Positions 1 to 7,025 of a stretch of DNA of 22,474 nucleotides are shown here, in pieces (positions within the stretch are counted from its first letter, which is position 1; each line of letters opens with the position of its first letter). Position numbers and translations under genes: made by a program. Under the pieces are notes generated by a model. The model was not told where the DNA came from, did not search any database, and was given only the letters and a program-made list of their open reading frames with translations. The DNA comes from an uncultured Anaerostipes sp. (GTDB taxonomy: Bacteria; Bacillota; Clostridia; Lachnospirales; Lachnospiraceae). The stretch lies in assembly GCA_900756035.1 (NCBI GenBank), contig CAAEIR010000357.1, forward strand, positions 1 to 22,474, written 5' to 3'.

Positions 1-26
1 ACAGAAAATTTTTATGGCGTTTTTTT

Positions 27-42
27 GTTATAATGTTATAAT
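27..42. promoter_or_regulatory. Candidate GntR operator in front of its own gene
   Basis: GTTATA-N4-TATAAT. The same 16-bp layout occurs twice in front of the downstream operon, at 895-910 and 920-935. The right arm (37-42) or the overlapping TATAAT at 29-34 could serve as the -10 box of the regulator gene, which suggests autorepression. No good -35 box is visible. The operator role is inferred from repetition and position. Confidence 0.6.
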
Positions 43-84
43 ATAGAAAATGCTATAGAAGAAAACGGGAGGATTTTTCAGAAT

Positions 85-816
85 ATGGGAAAATACGATT
101 TGAAAAGCGGAAAGGGAGCTAATCCTTTATATGCACAGATAAAAGAGATTTTATTGTCAGACATTGAAGAGGGAGTTTATACAAATAAGATTCCTACTGA
201 AAAAGAACTTCAGGAATTGTTTCATGTCAGTAGAATTACAGTTCGACAGGCGTTGGACGAATTGGTGAGTGAAGGATATTTGATCAGAGAACGAGCGAAA
301 GGAACCAGAATTCTGAAGGAAAAAATTACAGAAAATCTTAATACACTAAGTAATTTTACCAATGAAATGAAACAGAAGAAGATTCAGTATACAGTACATT
401 CGGTTAATATTTCAATTGAAAAGGCATCGAAAATAGTTGCAGAATCTTTAGGAATTCAGGAGGGAAAAAATGTGTATATGCTGCATCGGGTATATTACAT
501 TGCAGATGAGCCGTTTTGCAGTCTTTACAGTTATCTTCCGTCAACATTAAATCTGAGTGTAGAGGAAGAAGTATATAGGGGATCGTTGTATGAATATCTG
601 CAAAAAGAAAAAGGAGTTATTGTCAGCAAATCTTATGAAGATATTGAAGTTGGATTTGCTGATAAGGAAGTCGGTGAAGATTTGAAGATTCAACAGGGAA
701 CAGCGGTATTGTTCCGATCCAGAAGGTCATTTGATCAGAATGGGAATCATGTAGAGTATGTACGTGCATATTATAAGGCGGATAAATATAAATATTCGTT
801 GGTTTTGACAAAATAG
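85..816 (+). CDS. GntR family (HutC/UTRA type) transcriptional regulator
   Basis: This 243-residue protein has the two-domain layout of GntR/HutC regulators. A winged helix-turn-helix occupies about residues 9-78, with the typical PTEKEL, SRITVRQALDELVSEGY and GTRI segments. A UTRA effector domain follows at about 95-238. UTRA domains usually bind a phosphorylated sugar or another pathway metabolite. The ATG at 85 follows GGGAGGA with good spacing. The gene has its own terminator just downstream. Its promoter carries the same palindrome as the next operon, so it most likely represses both itself and the isomerase/dehydrogenase operon until a sugar phosphate binds. The family call is secure; the effector is not known. 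Confidence 0.93.
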   Translation: MGKYDLKSGKGANPLYAQIKEILLSDIEEGVYTNKIPTEKELQELFHVSRITVRQALDELVSEGYLIRERAKGTRILKEKITENLNTLSNFTNEMKQKKIQYTVHSVNISIEKASKIVAESLGIQEGKNVYMLHRVYYIADEPFCSLYSYLPSTLNLSVEEEVYRGSLYEYLQKEKGVIVSKSYEDIEVGFADKEVGEDLKIQQGTAVLFRSRRSFDQNGNHVEYVRAYYKADKYKYSLVLTK

Positions 817-830
817 AAAATAGAGAGCAG

Positions 831-868
831 AAAGAAATTGTTAGAATGTTTAGCAATTTCTTTTTTTT
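831..868 (+). terminator. Rho-independent terminator of the GntR gene
   Basis: AAAGAAATTG (831-840) pairs perfectly with CAATTTCTTT (854-863), and the T run continues to 868. It separates the regulator transcript from the operon that starts at about 917. Confidence 0.85.
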
Positions 869-881
869 ACTTTAAAATCTA

Positions 882-910
882 TTGACATCGCATTGTTATA
901 ACATTATAAT
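882..910 (+). promoter_or_regulatory. Consensus sigma-A promoter of the sugar-phosphate operon
   Basis: TTGACA (882-887) and TATAAT (905-910) are separated by 17 bases, a fully consensus promoter. The -10 box is at the same time the right arm of a GTTATA-N4-TATAAT operator, so repressor binding would block RNA polymerase directly. Confidence 0.9.
895..910. promoter_or_regulatory. Candidate GntR operator overlapping the -10 box
   Basis: GTTATA (895-900), N4, TATAAT (905-910). It differs from the site at 920-935 only in the last base of the right arm and in the spacer. Confidence 0.65.
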
Positions 911-919
911 GAAATAAAA

Positions 920-935
920 GTTATAACAATATAAC
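920..935. promoter_or_regulatory. Candidate GntR operator just downstream of the transcription start
   Basis: GTTATA (920-925), ACAA, TATAAC (930-935): a perfect inverted repeat, and the best copy of the three. It lies 25 bases (centre to centre) from the copy at 895-910 and ends shortly before the AGGAGG ribosome binding site of the next gene. Confidence 0.65.
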
Positions 936-952
936 ATAAAAGGAGGAAGAAA

Positions 953-2719
953 ATGTACTTTGAGGGAAGAAAATCTAATTATGATAAACATCCGTATTTG
1001 GCAATTAGACATATGGAGAAAGAGGTATTCCCGGATGTGGATGCTATTGCAGGAGAATTAAGAAGGAAAATAAAAAATATCGGAAAAACTAAGTCTGTGA
1101 TTGTATTTGATTATTATCACGGAGTTCGGAAATCAGAAATTGAGAAAATTATAGAAAAAATACAGCCGGATGCAAAAATATTTTGCGAAAAGGCAAAATT
1201 AGGAGAAAAAGAACTAAGAAAAAAACTGGAATATAACATTACAGATGACAGAGTGTTTGGAGTTTTGGGAACACAAGTTATGAGTGATTTTTATGATGTC
1301 GCTGAGATGGAAACAATCTGTGGTCAAATTGAGGAATATAAACAGGGAGTTATTGTAATTTACGGAATTGGTGCAGCGTTATTTGCAAAGGAAGCTGACT
1401 TATTAATTTATGGTGATATCAGCCGATGGGAAATACAGCTTAGATATCGCAGTGGTGAATTAGATAACTGGGGTGTTGGAAATTATGATGAGGATATTTT
1501 GAGGAAATATAAACGGGGATATTTTGTAGAATGGAGAATGTTGGATCGTCATAAGACAGAAATTTTTGACCGAATTGATTATTTTTTGGATATGAATCGT
1601 AAGGAAGATTCCCGAATGATTACAAAAAAAGCACTGGATGAAATGATATGTCAGTTTGCAAAAAGACCATTTCGTCTGGTCCCGTATTTCGATGAAGGAA
1701 TTTGGGGTGGAAGATGGATGGAAGAAGTATGTGACTTACAAAGAAAGGAACATAATTTTGCCTGGTGCTTTGATGGTGTGCCGGAAGAAAATGCAATCTG
1801 TGCAAAGTTTGGCGATGTTACGATCGAGATGCCGGCGATGAATTTGGTAAAGAGAAAACCGAAAGAATTGTTGGGGGCGAAGGTTTTTTCCAGATTCGGG
1901 GCAGAGTTCCCAATTCGTTTTGATTTTTTGGATACCATGGGTGGCGGGAATTTATCACTGCAAGTTCATCCGCTGACAGAATACATTCAGCAGAATTTCG
2001 GAATGCACTATACACAGGATGAGAGTTACTATATTTTAGATGCCGGCGATGATGCCTGTGTGTATCTGGGAGTGAAGGATGGTGTCACAAAGGAACAATT
2101 GATTCCGGCATTGAAATGTGCCCAGGAAGGCGAGGAAATTTTCGATGATACGAAATATATTAATAAAATTCCGATTCAAAAACATGATCACATTTTGATC
2201 CCGGCAGGTACGATACATTGTTCTGGCAGTGAGGCAATGGTGTTGGAAATCAGTGCTACTCCTTATATTTTTACAATGAAATTATGGGATTGGGGCAGAG
2301 TAGGATTGGATGGAAAACCTCGTCCGATTAATGTGGAACGAGGGGCAGCATGTATCCAATATGACAGAACAACAGACTGGGTGACAGAACATCTGGTTAG
2401 TCCGGTAAAGACTTTGAAAAAGACGGAACATTGTATTGCGGAGCAAACTGGACTACATGAGCTGGAATTTATAGAAACGACAAGATATTGGTTTGATGAA
2501 AAACAGTGGTTTGCGTGTGATGGGTCTGTTAACGTCATCAATTTGATTGAGGGAGAGGAAGCGGTGGTAACTTCTGTAGATGGAAGCTTTCCTCCATATG
2601 TTGTACATTACGCAGAAACCTTTATTATTCCAGAGTGTGTAAAAGAGTATGAGATTGCACCATATGGCATATCCGAAGGAAAAGAAATTGCAGTCATCAA
2701 AGCCAGGGTCAGAAACTAG
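953..2719 (+). CDS. Class I mannose-6-phosphate isomerase-type protein with extra N-terminal domain
   Basis: The 588-residue product has two parts. Residues about 235-588 resemble class I (ManA-type) mannose-6-phosphate isomerases. The zinc ligands are visible as Q337 and H339 in LSLQVHP, E357 in DESYYILDA, and H422 in IPAGTIHCSG. Residues 1 to about 225 form an added domain with segments such as GIGAALFAKEADLLIYGD and YKRGYFVEWRMLDRHK. These resemble the kinase-like domain found on some Firmicute ManA homologues, but I see no Walker A loop. The usual ManA length is 310-390 residues, so this is a true fusion. The start follows AGGAGG in the first position of the operon. The predicted reaction is an aldose-ketose 6-phosphate isomerisation. 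The substrate may not be mannose 6-phosphate. Confidence 0.85.
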   Translation: MYFEGRKSNYDKHPYLAIRHMEKEVFPDVDAIAGELRRKIKNIGKTKSVIVFDYYHGVRKSEIEKIIEKIQPDAKIFCEKAKLGEKELRKKLEYNITDDRVFGVLGTQVMSDFYDVAEMETICGQIEEYKQGVIVIYGIGAALFAKEADLLIYGDISRWEIQLRYRSGELDNWGVGNYDEDILRKYKRGYFVEWRMLDRHKTEIFDRIDYFLDMNRKEDSRMITKKALDEMICQFAKRPFRLVPYFDEGIWGGRWMEEVCDLQRKEHNFAWCFDGVPEENAICAKFGDVTIEMPAMNLVKRKPKELLGAKVFSRFGAEFPIRFDFLDTMGGGNLSLQVHPLTEYIQQNFGMHYTQDESYYILDAGDDACVYLGVKDGVTKEQLIPALKCAQEGEEIFDDTKYINKIPIQKHDHILIPAGTIHCSGSEAMVLEISATPYIFTMKLWDWGRVGLDGKPRPINVERGAACIQYDRTTDWVTEHLVSPVKTLKKTEHCIAEQTGLHELEFIETTRYWFDEKQWFACDGSVNVINLIEGEEAVVTSVDGSFPPYVVHYAETFIIPECVKEYEIAPYGISEGKEIAVIKARVRN

Positions 2720-2729
2720 GAGGGAAAGT

Positions 2730-3500
2730 ATGAAAACAGGATTTCCGTTGAAGGCTGATATAGAAGCTATGGAATTTATATATGGAGATAACGTATTTGG
2801 GCCAAGGACAGAGAAAAGAAAACTGGATGATATTTGGAGCAGTTTAAGTAATCCGAAAGTGGAGGGTCCCGAATATGTTTATGCGGTTGCAATGGATGTG
2901 GGGAAAAAGGAACATAGAGAAGATTTGGTAAGACGGAATCTATTGTATGGTGCCATGATTTTTGGTGCAGGCACAATAGGAGAGGAACCTGTGAGAAGTC
3001 AGGGACATGTTCATGCTGTATCTCCTTCCTGTAACAGATCTACTTGTGAAGTATATGAAATATGGACGGGAGAGGCCTACATTTATATGCAGGAAAAAAC
3101 AGGGGATGATCCGGGCAGGTGTTATGCAGTTTATGCCAAGGAAGGACAGGTAGTAATCGTACCTCCGGGATGGGCGCATTGTACGATCAATGCAAATCCT
3201 GAACAACCAATGCTGTTTGGGGCATGGTGTGTCAGAGATTATGGATTTGACTATAAAGAAATCAGGGACCATAAAGGAGTTGCCTATTTTCCAAAAGTAC
3301 AAAATGGAACGATTATATTTGAGCCAAATTCAATGTATCAGCCGTCAGAGTTAAAGATTTTAAAGGCACGAAGTTATCCGGAATTTCATTTGAAACCGGA
3401 AGTTCCGATTTATACGCAGTATGAGGAACAGCCGGAAATATTTACTTTTGTTACAAGACCGGAAACGGCAAAAGAAATATGGAAATGCTATGAGCCATAA
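2730..3500 (+). CDS. Cupin (archaeal-type) glucose-6-phosphate isomerase family protein
   Basis: This 256-residue cupin carries the metal-binding pattern of the archaeal phosphoglucose isomerase family: H93 and H95 in GHVHAVSP, E107 in CEVYEIWTGEA, and H150 in PPGWAHCTIN. The well-studied archaeal enzymes are about 190 residues, so this protein has an extended N-terminus and C-terminus. The ATG at 2730 was chosen because it follows AGGAGGGAAAG; an in-frame ATG further upstream would overlap the preceding gene by 71 bases. The stop of the preceding gene lies 10 bases upstream, so the two are translated as an operon. The family interconverts glucose 6-phosphate and fructose 6-phosphate. A second isomerase of a different fold in the same operon suggests a related but non-standard substrate. 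Confidence 0.88.
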   Translation: MKTGFPLKADIEAMEFIYGDNVFGPRTEKRKLDDIWSSLSNPKVEGPEYVYAVAMDVGKKEHREDLVRRNLLYGAMIFGAGTIGEEPVRSQGHVHAVSPSCNRSTCEVYEIWTGEAYIYMQEKTGDDPGRCYAVYAKEGQVVIVPPGWAHCTINANPEQPMLFGAWCVRDYGFDYKEIRDHKGVAYFPKVQNGTIIFEPNSMYQPSELKILKARSYPEFHLKPEVPIYTQYEEQPEIFTFVTRPETAKEIWKCYEP

Positions 3501-3539
3501 GATAAACATGAGCGACGGAAAGGTGGAAAGGAGAAATTT

Positions 3540-5205
3540 ATGGCACCAAAAAATATGGTTTGGTATTACCGTGGAGCGGGGATCAATTCTTTTGGAAAGG
3601 AGGGAAGACCGGAAGAAAGAGGGATAGAACGACCGGGAAAGGACGAGGTGTTGGCAAGAGTGGATGCCCTGGCACTTTGTGCATCCGATATTAAAATGAT
3701 GAATATGGGAAATGAATATCCACTGTTTCGTGATCGGAATTTTGAAGAGTTTCCGGCAATTTTGGGACATGAATTGTCATTGACGATTGTGGAGGCAGGA
3801 GAAAATCTGAAGGAGAAATGGAAGCCGGGAATGAGAGTTGGAGTGCAGCCGGATGTTTATATGGATTCTATCCGATATTGCATCGGGGTTAATACAGATG
3901 GAGGCATGCAGCAGTATATATTATTGAAAAAAACCTACATTTTATTCTGATCAGGGCGAAACTGTATTTCCTGTGAAAAAGGATTTAAGTTATGCATCTG
4001 TAGCACAGTTGGAGCCCAATGCCTGTGTGGAAGCCGCATACCGCAGATGAGGGAGAGAAGATTTTAAAAGAGACGGATCTCTCTTATTGTACATAGGGCA
4101 GGAAGGGGATGAATCCTTTGTTTTGGACAAGAATCTTTGTCATGCAAGAATTTCTGCATTTATAAAGGGAAAAAAGACCCAAAAATATCCAGAAAATATG
4201 AGATCTTTTGATTCTTTAGAACAGGCGGTAAAATCGGAAGAAAATGGCTTTCATGATATTTTGATTTTGGGAAACGCTACGGATGAAGAATTGGAACTTA
4301 TGATAGACCATATGAATCAGGACGGACTATTTTGCTGGCTTTTACAGTCAGTGACAGAACAAAAAGTATATGTAGACATTGCCAAAGTACACTATGGAAC
4401 GATGAATTGGATCGGAACTGACACTCATTTTCTTTCGGATGCTTTTCGGAAAGAAAATTGGCGTTATGAATTGAAAAAAGATGGTAAGATGCTGATTATG
4501 GGGGGCGCAGGTGCCATGGGAAGGATTCATACATTACGGGCATTGACGATGAAAGACGGTCCTAAAGTCATTGTGGTAACAGCAAGAGGACAAAAACGTT
4601 TGAATGCATTAAAAGAAGATTTTCTTAAAATTGCACAAGAGAATGGAAAGCAGTTGGAGATTGTAGCGATCAGCGAAAGTGGGTGGAAGGAGAAGCTAAG
4701 ATCTATTTGTGGAGAAGATGGATTTGAGGATGTAGTTGTTACGGCTCCGGGGATTGAACCGGTGGAAAATGCAATTTTGTTTCTCAGGAAAGATGGAATG
4801 CTAGTTCTGTTTTCGGGTACTAAGTATGGAAGCTATGCAAAACTTCCGATTGGATATACTGCCAGTTTTCATGGAAGGATTAATGCCAGCAGTGGATCAA
4901 CCGTAGAAGATGAAAAACGAATTTTGGAAAAAATAGAAAGTGGACAATATCAGTTAGATAAAAATGTAATGGCAGTTGCAGGATTCAATGTGTTAAAAGA
5001 TGCGGTAGAATCCGTTGCTTCCGGAAAGTTTCCAGGAAAGGTGATTGTGTATCCACAGCTTTTAAAACTTCCGCTGACAGATTTAAAGAAAATTGGAGGT
5101 TATGATACTGTTTTAGCAGAAATAGCAAACAATGGATGGAATCAACAGGCAGAGCGGCGTCTGTATGCAATTGAGGGAAAGGAGGTGTTTTGTCATGAAA
5201 TGTGA
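3540..5205 (+). pseudogene. Zinc-type sugar(-phosphate) dehydrogenase, broken by several frameshifts
   Basis: The first part (3540-3950) encodes the N-terminal catalytic domain of a medium-chain alcohol dehydrogenase, with CASDIKMM, GHELSLTIVEAGE and GMRVGVQPD. It stops at TGA 3948 just after an A7 run (3927-3933). Reading on in the +1 frame restores a sensible protein (SDQGETVFPVKKDLSYASV, then EPNACVEAAYR) until TGA 4048. The third frame then gives ADEGEKILKETDLS (4043-4084). From about 4087 the second frame continues to 5205 with a Rossmann domain (GGAGAMGRIHTLRAL). At least three indels are therefore needed to restore one gene of about 550 codons. It most resembles sorbose-1-phosphate reductase/sorbitol-type dehydrogenases, but the substrate is uncertain. 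The long 3' frame could still be translated from TTG 4087. The ribosome site AAAGGAG before 3540 is intact, and the end overlaps the next gene by 11 bases. Assembly error is the main alternative. Confidence 0.8.
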
Positions 5206-6298
5206 GAATGAGGTAGTTCACTTTGGATGTGGAGCATTGGGAAGAGGGTTGGTAATTCCACTGTTGACGGAAAGTGGAAAAGATGTTACGGCAGTTGATA
5301 CAAATGAGACAGTTCTGGATGCTTTAAAAAAGAAAAAAGGGTATGATCTGTTAATTTCCGATGAGGATGTGATGAGACATATTCCGATAAAATGTGCGGT
5401 TTCGTCTGTTAGGGAAAAGAACTTATTACATAAGAAACTTCGTGAAAGTTCGGTGATTACAACTTCTGTGAAGAGGGAAAATCTGAAATACTTGGTGGCA
5501 CCAATTTTAGAAGCATGGGGGCAGCAGGATGGAACCGGAAAAGAGATTATCTGTTGTGAGAATGTAGAGCATGTCGGATCTTATTTCAGAGAACTTCTTA
5601 TGGATGCCGCTAATAAAGAACAAAGGGAAAATATAAAGAATATAAAAATTCCAGATACCATTGTAGATCGGATTTGTTCTATGAATTTAGAGAATCATTC
5701 TATTATCAGCGAGGCATTTCATGAATTGAGTGTAGACAGAGGGATACTTGAGCAGACACAAATTGAGAAAATTGACAGTGTGGAAAATCTGGAAGGGCAT
5801 TTTTATCGGAAAAGGTATCTCTTAAATTCATATGCAGATGCCGCCTCTTTTCTGGCACAGGAAGCAGGTTTTTATTATCTCTATGAAGCAGTCAGAGAAA
5901 AAGAAATTGATCAAAAAATGAAGCCATATATGGATTTACTAAAACTTTTGTTAAATGAAACGTACCATATATCAAAGAATGAGTTGGAGAAATGGCAAAA
6001 AATTTATAAAAAGAGGCTTTCGAATCAAAAGATTCCCAGAGAACTCTCTACAGTGGCAAGGAATTTATGGAGCAAACTAACTTTGGAAGAGAGATTTATG
6101 AAACCACTTGTTCAGTTAAAAGAAAATGGACATGATATTTCAGAGGGTTTACGGTTTATCAAAATGTTGTTAGAGACAGAGAAAATGTCGGAAGATGAGG
6201 TACTGCAAAGGTTAAGAGAACTTTGGTGTAACAGTGAGATAGGAAGCATATTGTTTCAGGAGTTTTCTGTAATTTATAAAGAACATAGGAGGAAGTAG
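5195..6298 (+). CDS. Mannitol-1-phosphate 5-dehydrogenase-like protein
   Basis: This 367-residue member of the long-chain mannitol dehydrogenase family has an N-terminal dinucleotide site VVHFGCGALGRG (7-18), an ICCENVEH segment (119-126) in the place of the family's C-E-N motif, and SEAFHEL (172-178) resembling the substrate-side loop. The family's K-x4-N-x2-H catalytic pattern is present as K206-x4-N211-x2-A214, so the histidine is missing. Such enzymes reduce fructose 6-phosphate to mannitol 1-phosphate with NADH, or act on related polyols. The missing histidine makes this reaction uncertain. The ATG at 5195 follows AAAGGAGGTG and overlaps the end of the preceding gene by 11 bases, so translational coupling is likely. 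The family call is good; the exact substrate is unknown. Confidence 0.8.
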   Translation: MKCENEVVHFGCGALGRGLVIPLLTESGKDVTAVDTNETVLDALKKKKGYDLLISDEDVMRHIPIKCAVSSVREKNLLHKKLRESSVITTSVKRENLKYLVAPILEAWGQQDGTGKEIICCENVEHVGSYFRELLMDAANKEQRENIKNIKIPDTIVDRICSMNLENHSIISEAFHELSVDRGILEQTQIEKIDSVENLEGHFYRKRYLLNSYADAASFLAQEAGFYYLYEAVREKEIDQKMKPYMDLLKLLLNETYHISKNELEKWQKIYKKRLSNQKIPRELSTVARNLWSKLTLEERFMKPLVQLKENGHDISEGLRFIKMLLETEKMSEDEVLQRLRELWCNSEIGSILFQEFSVIYKEHRRK

Positions 6299-6301
6299 CG
6301 T

Positions 6302-6659
6302 ATGAACATGATTCCACAGCCTTTATAAAAAGAAGTTTACAAAAGAAGAACGAAATGCGGCAAAGGCAAACTATATTATGGGACTTTCTTTTATCTGTGA
6401 GGGAGCAATTCCTTATGCGGCTGGTGATCCGAAAGCAATTATTCCGTCTTTGATTGCAGGAGCAGGTCTTACCGGAGCATTATCTATGGTGTTTAATGTA
6501 GGAGTTCCGGCGCCTCATGGAGGGATTTTTGTTCTTCCGGTAGTGCAGAATGTAGTAATGTTTTTGGCAGTTATTGCAATTGGGGTAGTTGCAACGGCAT
6601 TGCTGATAGGATTATTAAAAAAAGATATTGTTGACAAGAAGGATTTACCTAACGTATAA
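6302..6659 (+). pseudogene. Remnant of a PTS fructose-type EIIC gene (C-terminal part only)
   Basis: An open frame from about 6312 encodes KKKFTKEERNAAKANYIMG, then LSFICEGAIPYAAGDP and VPAPHGGIF, with a hydrophobic segment near the end. These match the last 110 or so residues of fructose-type PTS IIC membrane domains (the GITEGAIPFA...PHGG region of FruA). A complete FruA-type gene would need several hundred codons upstream, including the IIA/IIB domains and most membrane helices. Instead the mannitol dehydrogenase-like gene ends 4 bases before. The ATG at 6302, which has a good ribosome site (AGGAGGAAG), opens a frame of only eight codons. ATG 6378 is an internal methionine, not a credible start. 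The remnant probably reflects a large internal deletion, and it keeps the promoter of the aspS leader at its 3' end. Confidence 0.8.
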
Positions 6660-6660
6660 T
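6631..6660 (+). promoter_or_regulatory. Promoter of the aspS T-box transcript
   Basis: TTGACA (6631-6636) and TATAAT (6655-6660) are separated by 18 bases. The whole promoter lies inside the last ten codons of the PTS remnant, and the -10 box contains its TAA stop. Transcription would start near 6667, just before the T-box stem I. Confidence 0.8.
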
Positions 6661-6667
6661 GGTTCAA

Positions 6668-6921
6668 TAGGCTATGACGGAGAAAAGTAACATAACTTAT
6701 CGTTCCCAGTGAGCAGGCGATAGTGAGAATCCTGCAAAGTGAATTTATGCGAAGAACACTCCAGAGCATTGATCTGAACGCCAAAGAGACGGTCAGTAGG
6801 TGAGACGTATGCCCGGCGTTAACAGGCCCCAGAGGAGACTGTGAAGACAGTAAATCAGGTGGTACCGCGGACTATGATAGTTCGTCCTGAAATGTATTGA
6901 ATTTCAGGACGGGCTTTTTTT
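6668..6921 (+). promoter_or_regulatory. T-box leader (tRNA-Asp sensing) controlling aspS
   Basis: The conserved T-box sequence AGGTGGTACCGCG lies at 6857-6869, followed by a terminator (GTCCTGAAAT 6884-6893 pairing with ATTTCAGGAC 6901-6910, then T7 at 6915-6921). Stem I can close by pairing CTATGAC (6672-6678) with GTCAGTAG (6792-6799), with an AGTA loop-E-like motif at 6686-6689. The GAC at 6788-6790, beside the closing stem, is the best candidate for the Asp specifier; GAT at 6771-6773 is a weaker one. ACTGT/ACAGT near 6836-6851 may form stem III. Uncharged tRNA-Asp would stabilise the antiterminator and allow aspS transcription. This region accounts for most of the gene-free stretch between 6660 and 7025. 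Confidence 0.92.
6882..6921 (+). terminator. T-box regulated terminator
   Basis: CGTCCTGAAAT (6883-6893) pairs with ATTTCAGGACG (6901-6911) around a 7-base loop, followed by GGC and seven T. It is mutually exclusive with the antiterminator formed by the T-box sequence. Confidence 0.9.
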
Positions 6922-6928
6922 GTTGTTA

Positions 6929-6994
6929 CATAAGAAATTATCGCCTGTGGGCTGTTTGTGTGCAGGGAATGTGCTTTGCGCATATTTTCTTATG
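6929..6994 (+). other. Long-range hairpin between T-box terminator and aspS
   Basis: CATAAGAAA (6929-6937) pairs perfectly with TTTCTTATG (6986-6994). Inside it ATGTGC-TTT-GCGCAT can form a smaller hairpin. It lies after the terminator and ends 16 bases before the ribosome site, so it would form only in read-through transcripts. Its function is unknown; it could be an RNA-stability or processing structure. Confidence 0.45.
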
Positions 6995-7025
6995 ATAGAA
7001 TTTGTATTTGAAAAGGAGTAAAAAA

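Noticed and set aside
2649..2729. Upstream ATG that would extend the cupin isomerase by 27 residues
   Set aside because: It overlaps the end of the ManA-type gene in another frame, and the ATG at 2730 has a near-perfect ribosome site.
6378..6659. A stand-alone 93-residue membrane protein starting at 6378
   Set aside because: Homology to PTS IIC extends upstream of this ATG to about 6312 and no ribosome site precedes it. It is a remnant, not a small gene.
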